Part shown: positions 46,357 to 57,689 of the stretch, one piece after another | How the letters are laid out: every line of letters begins with the position of its first letter | Numbering within the stretch: position 1 is the first letter of the stretch | Assembly (NCBI RefSeq): GCF_024679245.1 | Contig: NC_090191.1 | Span: 4,357,004 to 4,421,003 of the forward strand | Length of the DNA stretch: 64,000 bases | Reading direction: 5' to 3' | Source: Pseudorasbora parva | Lineage: Eukaryota; Chordata; Actinopteri; Cypriniformes; Gobionidae | Notes under the pieces: model-generated | Database searches by the model: none | What the model was told of the DNA's origin: nothing | What the model saw: only the letters and a program-made list of their open reading frames with translations | Made by a program: the position numbers and the translations under genes

Positions 46357-47331
46357 ATGGAGTTTATTAAAATGGAGAGTGAAGATCTGAAAATTGAAGA
46401 AACATTCAGTTTGAAACATGAAGAAACTGAGGAGCAAACAAAGAAAGAGGACAGTGAAGACCTAAAGATTGAAGAAAGATTCAGAGTGAAACATGAAGAA
46501 ACTGAGGAACAAACAGGTTGGTTTCATTCTCAAAGCTGGACTCAGTCATTTGATCATTAATGAAATGTCCAGCTCTACAGAAATTAGTGATATTTTTGAC
46601 TGTTCTTTTTATATGACATGGAGTGGGTCGCCTTATGTGGACAGACATGTTGAGATCACATGACCACACAAACACTAATACTCAGTTTGCAGTGCAAATG
46701 TGGTGCCTATCTTTTTCCCGTACCCATATTAACGGATTACAGCTTTCACACTGCACGCGGTTTCTGTCCGGCAGTCGTTTAAGGAGAGGTGTGTTTGCAG
46801 CAGTGCGGTGATCCTTTCCACACCGAGTCTATTTTTTGCTGTGCTAGAGAGCAGAATTAAAGTGACAATGCATTGTTTGCATTAAAATAAACATTTATTC
46901 ATGCGAAAATCTAGTAATTGCACCACAGATGCATAAAGTCTGCTCTATTTCAAAGTCAACACAAGGCTTTTTTCCTCTGGTAAAGAAAGGAAAACGACAC
47001 ATTTAGGTAAATAAGGAGACAGCACTTGTCCTTTCTTAGAGGTGGTGAAATACATTTCTTTGACACGCTAGCCTGTCATGGTCATACTCAATTCAAAAAC
47101 AACATGTACTTTTAAATAACCAACTTGCTCAAATTTCTACCGATTTTCAAACTGTTTCGTTTTTTATAAACGTCAGAGATGTAGTTATGCCACTACATAC
47201 TTATGAATAATTATAACCATGGACTTCAATATGAAAGTAACATTGAACAGAACAGATAGGTGCAATGAATATATACACACACACACACAAGGTATTTATG
47301 TTAAATCAATATATAGGCTACTAAAACTGCA

Positions 47332-47363
<32 letters not shown>

Positions 47364-47407
47364 CAAACATACAGCTCAGATTTTTTTTCAGAGCTAGCTA
47401 ATATGTA

Positions 47408-47442
<35 letters not shown>

Positions 47443-50400
47443 TATTATAATAAAATTATTTGTATTTTTTTTAAATAAACAAAAATACATGCTAACTAAG
47501 TTTATTTTAACTTGAAAAACGCAATTTACTAGGATTTCCCCCCTACATTTCACTGTGCCTACTTCAGAGATCACTTTTCGCACGTAATTTTGCCTACCAT
47601 CAAATGCCTTACCTCTTTAGAAAGCTGAGACCCTGTAGTTTCTCAGGAAACAAGCTGAATAATTGTGTGAAGTAGTGGCAGAGTTATAGCGGATAGAATA
47701 TTGTTTTTTTTTACACAAGCTGCACACGAAAAGCTGCAATTTCAATGTGTTAAAGCATCCAGATTTGTAGCTATGTTAAAGGGGGGGTGAAATGCTGTTT
47801 CATGCATACTGAGCTTTTTACACCTTTAAAGACTTGGATTCCCATCCTAAACATAGACAAAGTTTCAAAAACTAATGTTGGACGTTTGATGGAGTATTTC
47901 TGTGTTAAAAATACTCCTTCCGGTTTCTCACAAGTTTCGGCGAGTTTTTTTCGAGTATGGTTCTACTTGACGTTAAATAGAGCGGAAGGTCCTTGTATGG
48001 GCTGTACGGGCTCTTCTCCCGGAAGGGTGCGCGCGCGCGCGTGACTAGAGGGAGAGAGAGGAAATGCACGCTGTAAACAGTCTCTCAGGTGCAGATCCAG
48101 TCGTCCGTGAACACTTATGTGTCGCGCCGCGCTCCACTTTATTCCTATGGGTGACGTCGAGCGACTTCAACGCTTCAGCACAGCATTGCGGGAAGGCAGC
48201 GCTGCATTTGAACCGATTTGAACGCAGAAATGACGGGAAGCTTCAAGGCATCGCTTCAGTCGCGTCGCAAAGTGGATTTCCACGGTCACTGCTGTCACAG
48301 GACTTCACCAAATCATACCAAAGAAGTGTGTTTTTGACAGAGCGGTCCTGCTTTGGAAGATGCCGGTGAGTAAATCAACTTCAAATGTCTCTGCTATTGG
48401 CTACCGTCGCATGAGTAAACATCAGTAAACGATACGATCGCGTGCTTCGTCATTCAAATGCGCTAACGGTTACTCCATTGTTGTTCTGTATAACGTTACA
48501 CTATTCTGACTCTGACGTGCAAAACCGTTTTGCTTGCTACCTCTAAGGTCTAGTCACATACAATAGTCCATAAACCGAATCATGTCCTCATAAACTGCAC
48601 ACAAAGGCCCCTAAATACAGTACATACCACAGAGACGGACATCCTGATGTTGCCGTTTCTCCTGTTCAATTTATTTCAGCCTCAGATTTGATTGTGGATC
48701 ATTATCTGTATTAGCTGAGATAGCTCCGCCCACACGATACGCCTCCAGGCGTTTGGTTTTTTCCGGAAAGACTCGGTACAGCCCATATTTCTTTTATAAA
48801 TATGATAAAACTAAAGACTTTTCGGAGATATGAAGGATGCAATACTACTCTATAGGTACTCAAGATTGACATGAGATTGACTGAAACTGAGTGTTTCACC
48901 CCCCCCTTTAATAACGTTTGTAAGAAACCAAACCATTTGTAAATCCGTCAAGATTTCAGCGAGATAAGAGTATTTATGTTCGTTCAGATCACTTATCTTA
49001 CATCAGGTTCCACAGAGCCCGACAGAAAGCTTGCCTGTGACAAGATACCTGCCGGTGATGACAATGGTGACTCCGCCGTAAGACATCTATGCTGCGTTAC
49101 AGTTTGTTTTTATCATGCCCTTCACTCGCAAACTTCCCTCCGTCTCGTTCACTCGGATGTGCGTCATGCCTACGTTGCATTGCATGGGTGCCCACTACTG
49201 GCGGAAACTTTGCAAATGGACTGAACTGGAACGCCCTCAGCCCTTGATCACTTGGAATCCACTATGGAGTTGATATATTATTTATTTTTTATCTTTACGA
49301 AATAGTTTAATGCAGCATTCTATATGTATATGGATGTGTTTGGGTTGTTTTAAATGTTTTTTTAAATATCATAGAGTTGTTTGTGGTGGGGTAAATTAAA
49401 CGTGATATGTGGTGATGTCACAATCGCGTTGCATTGTGGTATATGAAGCTGCCTGAAGTGTACATATGAAGTAGACTCGCTCACTCGGTCAAAATCGAGG
49501 GAGCAAGGGTCTGTCCATACAAACTTCCCTTGTCCACTTCACGAAGTGGAACACACTTCAAAATGGCGGCAGGGATTCCCCCAAGGTGAAGTGCTTAGGG
49601 AAGTTTGCAAGTGCGTGTCTTAAAGTGGAGTGGAACGCAGCACTAGACTTTATTATGGATATCTATGCGTGCAGCAGCCTCCACAGCAGCAGAAGCCTCC
49701 TCCAGGTCCTAGTGCCCGCCCTTCAGGCCGCTATATATTTATACAAGCAGTGGGGGCGCTGTTGTTACAGTAATACAATGAAAAGTTAGCCTAGAAATCT
49801 AGACACACCCTAGCGGCAGCAAATTTAATCTGCCCGCAAGTGTCGTCTAGCAACTCTTAATACCCTTCTGAGCTGTATTCCCCTAACTCTTGCCGGGCCA
49901 ATCACATCGTGTATAGAGTCGGTGGGCGGGGCCATAATGATAATAGTCGAGTTGCGTTTGCGTGCTTCTAGTAAACACAGAAACTGGCGAACGGCGGTCT
50001 TTCGAATCAGCTTTGACTGCGACTCTGGAAGACTTGGAGTTAAGCTTTTCTCTGAGAAAAGAACAACGAACGGCACTGAAGTCATTCTTAAAAAGGGAAG
50101 ATGTGTTCGGGGTTTTGCCGACCGGATACGGCGAATGTTTAATCTATCAACAAGCTCTGTTTCACCTTCGTTGCTCTGGTTGGTGTAGCGCTATCCTATC
50201 GCGTGCAGAGGGAGTTTGAAAGACAACCGTTTATCCCGCCCCTCGGATTGAGCTGTCAATGGTGAGTTTCTAGACCAAACATCTTTATGTGGGTCTGGCT
50301 TGTCAGGCTAATTAATGAATAGTAGAATACACAAATAAATTGAAGTTGCTTCTTGTTCTGAATAAACAAATCAGTAATGATGTCATAAATCACAAGCATA

Positions 50401-53400
50401 ACACTTGTAAATTAAATACTTTTATATACAGTGTATTAATCTGTAATTATCTTAGGAAATGGATGATGAAAAATAATCCAAGGAGCTCTACAATAATTGT
50501 AGAATTGAAAGACAGCATCAACGGATGTCATGCCACCCCCACTTCATGTGCACAAACGTTAAATCCAAAAATACAATATTTAGGTTACAGCTGGATCTGG
50601 GGTGAAAAATGACTGGCTTAATTATTGTTATTTCAGGGCTTTTAATATACTCTTATCATAAAAAGAACTTAATTAACATTTATTTATCTTCAACAAGAAT
50701 CATTTTAGTAAGGAGACCTCAGAAATCGGAAACCAGAATGGAAAAAAAAAAGTTTTTGTCCAAAATGGCGTTGTTTCCAAACAAAGGGAAAAAAATAAAC
50801 ATATATCGGCATCAGTATCGGCATCGGCCAAAATGAGCTGAAAAAAACGGCATATCGGCAAAAATTCAATATCGTGTATCCCTAGACCCAAACTATCACG
50901 GTTATCAATATTATTATGGTTTTGTTCAAATGAAATAAGTGTTCAAAAAGAACAGATGCTCAACCTTAAACCAACAAGTTTAATATTTGAAAATCAACAA
51001 ACAACAAGTAAATCAAGCAGCTCTATGCACTTTTTTAAAGATTATACAGGTTCTTCTCAAAAAATGAGCATATGTGATAAAAGTTCATTATTTTCCATAA
51101 TGTAATGATACAAATTAAACTTTCATATATTTTAGATTCATTTTCTAAAATTTTCAAAATTCAACATTTGGGGTTTTCATGAGCTGTATGCCAAAATCAT
51201 CAGTATTAAAACAATAAAAGACCTGAAATATTTCAGTTGGTGTGCAATGAATCTAAAATATATGAAAGTTTAATTTTTATCATTACATTATGGAAAATAA
51301 TGAACTTTTATCACATATGCTCATTTTTTGAGAAGGACCTGTATTCTCTGGGATTTCCTTCCTTATAATGGTCGTCATCAATAGCAATGCAAAACATACA
51401 TAATATTATCAATATTATCTCTGTAAACATGTTCTCAAGCAATATTCTCATCAGTTCTATCTGATGAGACACATTTAAATCTAGCATATTTTGTGTAAGA
51501 GCCCAAACAGTATCCTAGTAAAATAATGCATATCCATATGGCAAAAAAGGCAGGTCCAAGGCACTCAGTTAAGTGAAGGATAAGGAAATAGTTAAAAAGC
51601 CTTTATTTGGTATGGCTTAAGTCATTTTAAAATACAAGAGCCAACATGTTTCGACCCAAATTGGTCTTCATCAGGGCAAAGCAACACAATGAATGAGTGA
51701 TAACAATTTATATGTTACACCCCACCCATAACCCAACAACATCCAATTAGCCTTACAAGGACTAATACAATCAATTAATCCAATGAGGCAATCAGATGTA
51801 CAGGATTGGGGATACCAACGTAATAGAAAAAAAAAAAAAGACACAGACACAGACAGTCCTGTGCTGGATCGTTGTTGTTTGTTCCCATTGCATGTGCTTC
51901 ATGTTGCCTTTCAGGGAACTCAAGCTGCGTCGAAACGCTGTGGGAACGCCTCTGCGTGATTGCGTCATGAAGCGCATGTCGAATCAGTCAAATCGGAAGA
52001 CGGAACGTCATAGGCGGGTGACGTCATAGACCCGGAAACTATAAAGCACCCGTGAACACAAACAGAAACTAGCTTCTGTGCCTTCAGTAGCAATGTGTGT
52101 GAATCTGTCAAATTTGGTGTTTTTGTCTGTCTTTAGTGAATGCTAGGCAGGAGTTTTCTACCTTTGTTAAATATATATAAGAACATAAAAAGAAAATGAG
52201 AAATGGCGATCAAAGAAAAACAATTCAATAGATGTGTTCATCCCTGCCCTCACTTCATCACAGGTGGGGATACACATTCTATGTGTGTTGCTTGTTTGGG
52301 AGTGTAGCATGCCCAAGCAGCTCTCGAGGGGGCTGCTTGTGAGTATTGTGAGCGGCTACCGCTAAGAATGCTGCGCTCCTGCCGGGCACTTTATGAGGAG
52401 GGTGCTTCGGCTCGCGTTCCTCGCGGCTCTGGTCCCGCTGTTGCCGAGGCAGAGCGGCGACTTCAGTAGTGGGGCTTGCAGATGGATCTCACAGAGGGGT
52501 TTGAGATTGGCCCAGCCTTTGAGATGGAAGCCCGTCCTGCGGTTTCTTCTGGCAGGGCACCGGTGCTCCAACTATCCAGCTCTGAGGAGTTGGACATTGA
52601 GAACATCGCAACCGAAGACTCGCTACTTCAGTCACCAGCTAGTGAGGAGCTTGTTGAGGTGCTCACGAGGGTGGTGGCCAGGTTAAATATTGACTGGCCA
52701 GTTGAAAGAGCTGAGCCTCATCTGAGAAAAAGTAAATTAGATGAGCGCTTTTTGCCGTCCCATGCAGTGCAACCTCAGCATTGGGGCTTGCAGTTTTTCC
52801 CAGGTCCTGGAAGAAGCTGGCATCATATCGTGTCTTCAGCCCACAGACAGCTACTTACAGTAACATCTTAGGGCTGAGACAGTATGGTTATGGGGCGATT
52901 CCTAAGCTAGAAGAGACGCTTGCGAACCATCTCTATCCTTCAGTTGTATCGTCCCTGAAAGCCCCAACATTACCCACCTAACCGCTTAAAACAACTTCGG
53001 CTTTGGTGGGTAAAGCGTACTCAGTGGCAGGTCAGGCCACGGCGTGTCTGCACACAATGGCTATCGTGCAGGCATACCAGGCTGACCTGCTAAGGCATCT
53101 GGGAAGCAGGGATGAAGTGGGGGCTGATGTGATCAATGAATTAAGGCCTTCAGCCAATTTAGCTCTTCATGCCACCAAGGAGACGGCCAGGTGCGTTGGC
53201 CGATCTATGGCAGCCCTGGTGGCCACGGACAGGCACTTATTGCTAAACCCCACTGAAATCAAGGAGAGGGACAAAAGTTTCTTGCTTGATGCGCCGGTTT
53301 CTCCTGTTGGCCTTTTCGGTGACTCGGTACAATCAGTCACCGAGAGGTTTCAGGAGGCAGGCCGTTGCGCTCAAGCAATTTCTCCCTCTCCATGTCCAGG

Positions 53401-56388
53401 TCCTGGGGGCTGCTGCACAGCAGCCCAAGCCGAGTACGAGCTCCGCACACAGGGCGCAGCAAAAGCAGAGCGTCAACTCCCATGCTTCCCCTCAAGAGAG
53501 ACTGGGAGGCGGGGCAACGCTCGCAGGCGAAGTCTTCGAGGGGTAGGGCTGATCTGAGGACAGTCATTAGCAGACCACTCGAGGGTGATCCGCCCCCTCT
53601 TCCAAAGGGGCTTATAACAGTCAAGTCAGTCGTTCCCTGCCGGTTCACTGCCTCAGGGCACTGCACTTGCTGTTCAAAGTACACCAGAGGCCAGCCTCGA
53701 GAGGCTGGTACCCTTAGTAGATTTTCTGGGTGAATGGAAACATCTATTGAATATATCTCAATGGGTCCTGCAGACAGTGGAGAGGGGGTACACAATCCAG
53801 TTCAGGAAGTGGCAACCTCCTTTCAGTGGTATCCTACCCAGAGTGGTAGGCCCAGAGCAGGCTCTGGTTATGGCACAAGAAGTAGAGACTCTTCTGCAAA
53901 AGTGGGCTATAGAGAGGGTTCCTCCTCCCAACCGAGAGTCAGTGTTTTACAGCCGTTACTTCATTTTACCAAAGAAGGATGGAAGGGTGTGCCCGATACT
54001 AGATCTGCGTCTATTAGTTTGAGTTCCCTGAAAGGGAATGTCTCGGTTACATATGTAACCTTAGTTCCCTGAAGAGGGAACGAGATGCTACGTCACTCTG
54101 CCATACTCCCTGTGTGCCCGTGATCACCTACTTCAGGCTTTTCCAGAAGCTAGTTTCTATTTGTGTCCGCAGGTGCTTTATAGTTTCCGGGTCTATGACG
54201 TCTTCCGATTGGACTGATTCGACACACGCTTCATGACGCAATCACGCAGAGACAATCTCACAGCGTCTTGTTCCCTTTTCAGGGAACTAAGGTTTCATAC
54301 GTAACGAGACATTTTCCTGCTTCTTGTGTCAAGTCAAGTTCTAGTCAAGTCTTGGTTTTCCCCCTTGGGGCTGTTTCTGGTTGTTTTTATTTTATTTTAT
54401 TATTAATTCTTTCCTCTCCAGTGTTTTTTAAAAAAAAAGTTGCCAACCACCGCCAGGGTTTTTGTCCATTTTCACCAAAATTGAATAGCCCATAGAATAT
54501 TTTGTTTTATGAATATATGAGCATGCAATATATCAAAGAAAGAGCTAACCCTCTTCTTTTAAACAAAAAAAAACAGCTTGTTTTACTTCTTTTAAACAAA
54601 CTTGCATTCTTTTTTATCAACACTTGAATATGGGTAAGTTTCATAAAATAAAATAAAAATCACATTTTTGTGAAAGACTACATCCAGATTAGATTCAGAG
54701 TGATGATCAAACAGATGGAGTAGATCAAGTTCATCAACACCCCTAATGCTTGCACAGTCCTGTAGCTCGTCCTGGGTCCACATTTTATTCACTAACATTA
54801 GGCAGTTTTGATTCATATGCTCTTTAATGGTGATGATCATGTTATTTTTCATATGCATATGATTACATACGATCGCTTGTTTTACTGCGTCTTCCTCGCG
54901 TGTGTTTCAGGAGATTCTGTACTCATTCAGAAGATGTGGAAAATTGCACTTCCACTCCGTAAAATTACATCTCGACCAGTTGTTAAAGCTTTAACAAAGT
55001 TTTTTTTTTACCACTTTTGTATAAATTTGTGTGCTTATGTTTTTAAATTGCTCAAATTACACATTACATATCCAGTGCTTTTGATCCAGAGAGTCAGGGG
55101 TTCCATCAGATCTTAAAACCAATGCTTAGGAAATACTGCATTGAGACATGGTCTCAGTGGGACGGAGGTGTTCCTTTGCTTTTATTGTCTATCCGTTAAA
55201 GTGCAGGAATCTCTCAATTTCCGCCCATCAGAGCTGGTCTTTGGCCATACTGTGAGAGGACCACTGAAAGGAGAATGTTAGGCATTGAGGACTATAAGAA
55301 AACAAATGTGGTAGATTTTCAGTCAATTCCATGATTGGCTTCAGAAAACTTGTGTGCTAGCTCATGAGACATTGGCAAAAGCTCACGGGAAGATGAAAAT
55401 GTGGGCCTTCCGCACTGTCCCCTTTTCCCTCCCAGTGCATTGCCAATGGCATTATGATCTAGTTGTATGTTTATTTTGATACTTTGTGTAAATGTTTTGT
55501 TGTCTGTTGTATTGTGCCATTAAATTGGTGTTAATTTTGCATTTGTCTCTTTTTGCCTTAGACCCGACAGAGCTGAAAGAGGAGAGTGAAGTACTGAATG
55601 ACATGGAAGAGAAAGATCAATTTAAGAATAATTATTTCATAAAGAGGGAAAAATCTTTTAGTTGCTCACAGGCAGAAAAGACTTTGTCACAAAAAAAGGC
55701 TAAAAATAAGGGAACTACAAGTAATTTCATCTGCCAAAAGTGTGGAAAAAGTTTCAGTAAAAAACAAGAGTTTAAAGACCACATGAGGATTCACACTGGA
55801 GAGAAGCCATTCACCTGCCAACAATGTGGAAAAAGTTTCAAACAAAAAGGAAACCTTGCCAGGCACATGAGAATTCACACTGGAGAGAAGCCTTTCACCT
55901 GCCAACAATGTGGAAAAAGTTTCAACCAAAGAGGAATCCTTGCCAGACACATGACAAGTCACACTGGAGAGAAGCCTTTCACCTGCCAACAGTGTGGAAA
56001 AAGTTTCACCCTACAAGGAAGCCTTAACATACACATGAGAGTTCACACTGAAGAGAAACCCTACACATGCCCTCAGTGTGAAAAGAGTTTCACTCAAAAA
56101 CTAAGCCTTAACAGACACATGAGACTTCACACTGGAGAGCAACTCTACACATGCCCTCAGTGTGGAAAGAGTTTCAGTCAAAAACTACACTTTGAAGACC
56201 ACATAAGAGTTCACACTGGAGAGAAGCCGTTCACCTGCCAACAATGTGAAAAAAGTTTCAACCAAAAAGGAAACCTTAACAAGCACATGAGAATTCACAC
56301 TAAAGAGAAGCCATTTACATGTGGACACTGTGGGAAAGGTTTTAGGAATGACATAGCCCTTAAGTACCACATGATCATTCATGTATGA
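46357..56388 (+). CDS. FiNZ-type C2H2 zinc-finger protein B, eight fingers
   Basis: Exon 1 (46357-46516, same 160-nt length as gene A) starts ATGGAGTTTATTAAAATGGA and encodes two FiNZ-like acidic motifs. Exon 2 (55562-56388) follows TTTTGCCTTAG and encodes a linker plus eight complete C2H2 fingers, the last ending KYHMIIH. Exon phases match (phase 1). The 9 kb intron contains a Kolobok-like element, the second helicase-exon element, a palindromic MITE, a deleted DIRS and a Gypsy fragment. Linker and finger sequences are close to gene A, showing recent duplication, but the specificity residues in the fingers differ. The expected role is a nuclear DNA-binding repressor of FiNZ type. Confidence 0.82.
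47409..47440. repeat. (TA)n microsatellite, with nearby A-run
   Basis: About 16 TA units. An A-run of about 20 bases followed by a short TA tract lies at 47330-47360. Confidence 0.9.
47780..48907 (+). mobile_element. Kolobok-like TTAA element, copy 3
   Basis: The termini AGGGGGGGTGAAATGCTG and (inverted) AGGGGGGGGTGAAACACTC are flanked by TTAA (47776-47779 and 48908-48911). It has the same orientation as copy 1. The THAP exon is reduced to its start and its last bases before GTGAGT (about 48366). The remnant of the minus-strand P2X7-like exon lies near 48630-48690. Confidence 0.75.
49088..49644. mobile_element. MITE with CTGCGTTCCACT-type ends
   Basis: The left end GCTGCGTTACAG and inverted right end GCTGCGTTCCACTCC, with inner CTCGCAAACTTCCCT and its complement near 49600, form long imperfect arms. 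No coding capacity. Confidence 0.55.
49787..50310. mobile_element. Non-autonomous transposon carrying a RecQ-like helicase first exon, copy 2
   Basis: The termini are the same as copy 1 (TAGCCTAGAAATCTAGAC; inverted TAGCCTGACAAGCCAGAC). The coding block 49962-50219 is better kept: ESALTATLEDLELSFSLRKE, QRTALKSFLKREDVFGVLPT, then GYGECLIYQ, where a helicase would have GYGKS. The CCAAT motif and GC box precede the start, where an extra A shifts the first codons. No target duplication is visible at this site. Confidence 0.7.
50311..51044. other. Intronic AT-rich sequence
   Basis: It contains ATATCGGCATCAGTATCGGC near 50803, a motif often found at the end of a fish MITE. Nothing else is supported. 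Confidence 0.35.
51045..51343. mobile_element. Near-perfect palindromic MITE, 299 bp
   Basis: Both arms carry about 100 bp of inverted sequence starting TACAGGTTCTTCTCAAAAAA on the left and its complement on the right. A central 90-bp stretch contains GTATGCCAAAATCATCAG. It has TA at both ends, like a Tc1-type foldback element. Confidence 0.85.
51540..51720. repeat. Dispersed repeat with ACATGTTTCGACCC
   Basis: The block CAACATGTTTCGACCCAAAT followed by GGTCTTCATCAGGGC is a widespread non-coding repeat. The limits are approximate. Confidence 0.4.
51893..54290 (+). mobile_element. DIRS-type retrotransposon with inverted terminal repeats, internally deleted
   Basis: The terminal arms 51930-52076 and 54150-54270 are inverted repeats sharing CTGCGTGATTGCGTCATGAA, GACCCGGAAACTATAAAGCA and AACTAGCTTCTG. 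Inverted rather than direct terminal repeats are the hallmark of DIRS elements. Between them lies a gag-like region (52480-53550, with AYSVAGQATACLHTMAIVQA and ETARCVGRSMAALVATDRHL). The start of RT follows (53760-54022, with ESVFYSRYFILPKKDGRVCP and ILDLR). Most of RT, RNase H and the tyrosine recombinase are deleted. Several frameshifts are present. Confidence 0.8.
54291..55089. other. Intronic sequence without recognised elements
   Basis: AT-rich, with several A/T runs. I found no coding exon. It lies between the DIRS and the Gypsy relic. Confidence 0.35.
55090..55440 (+). mobile_element. Ty3/Gypsy integrase fragment
   Basis: In shifting frames the plus strand reads an integrase C-terminal region: a KPMLRKYC block, a WDGGVPLLLL block and NFRPSELVFGHTVRGPLK. 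These match fish Ty3/Gypsy polyproteins. Stops and frameshifts are frequent, and no LTR was found. It ends just before ZNF exon 2. Confidence 0.65.
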
Positions 56389-57689
56389 AAATGAAAGCTT
56401 TTCTTTCATTTTTACGTCACGGAAACGGAAATTGTTACGTCACTTTAACTTCTATCTATCCAATCACATTCTAATACTTGGGTATAAAAGATCGGTACTT
56501 ACTCATTCTTGAGTTCGCAGATGCTGACGCCCCAATTCAACGCATGCTGACGCTCCATGGTGCAGACGCTGATGCGACAGTTAGTTGACGGTCCTAACGT
56601 CTCGTAGTGGTCGTTCGACGGCCTACTATAAAGTAACAAAGTACAATACAGTGGCGTTTAAGTCCATGTCAGCCTATCATTTTGTTCCTTGGGCTGTCAC
56701 AGCAAAAGTCGCTCGTTCCTTTTCTAAGGCAAGCAAATCTCGTTCAGATTCAGACAATCACTTTGATGGAGGACTAACTGGGAATGTTATCAAAGATACC
56801 ACAGTGTTCTTCATCACCATTCTGGCGGCATAACTACATCAAGCATTCATTGCAGGGATATGGTTATGCTTTTTCGATGACGATTGGGTGCAGTATTTTT
56901 CTCTTTCTCATTTTTGTGTAAGCGTGTTTAGAGCAGACGCACGCGTATGGGACGCTGCACCTGCTCGTGCAACGCGATCGGTCATTGTTGTGGCTCATTT
57001 GTGTCGTAAACTAACCATACAATGCCTTGAAAATAATATGCATGGGCTATCATTAACAATATTTTTGAACAGAACCGATGGCACAGCATATTTGTCTCTA
57101 TCATTCTCCCCATGAATGCAAGGCAATCTAATGGGGATTAAAGTAACCTGCACCCTTTAATCAGGGCTTCACAATGAACTAAAGTAAGCTGAATCACGGA
57201 TCGGCGCAGTATTATGAGATTGCTGAAGTAAATTAACATGCTTAATGTGCTCTGAGTAGTTCTTAAAAATACACCACCGACCAGGGCCGGCCCTGACCAA
57301 TTTCCTGCCCTAGGCAAGATTTTACTTGGTGCCCCTTGTATCAAGGTTTTTATATGTTGGTTGTGTTTTTATAATTTAAAAAAATAAATAAACACACACA
57401 CACATACACACACACACGTCTGGTTCACTATCTTTGTGGGGACTCTCCATAGATGTAATGGTTTTTATACTGTACAAACCGTAAAGTATTTTCTATACCC
57501 CTACACTGCCCCTGCCCCTAAACCTACCCATCACACACACACGCACGCACGCACACACACACACGCGCGCGTTTTTGTGATAAACAGGTACTTATGAAAA
57601 ATGCATTATATATGAGGACATGCCTTTCTAAAGCTGCTAGAGCCAAGCTGAAAACAGTTTTAGATTGCCAATGGCCATGTTATGACAGT
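56389..57689. other. Intergenic repeats between ZNF gene B and the LINE
   Basis: It includes an unknown repeat with a TATA-like GGGTATAAAAG (about 56480), a DNA-transposon-type end GGGCCGGCCCTGACC near 57285, and CA tracts at about 57391-57418 and 57535-57572. These flank a common fish block (TTGTGGGGACTCTCC). No gene was recognised. Confidence 0.5.

Noticed and set aside
48976..49224. Open frame in a GC-richer stretch
   Set aside because: It overlaps MITE arms and shows no domain.
56480..56560. TATAAAAG box as a gene promoter
   Set aside because: No exon follows before the LINE. It may belong to a repeat.
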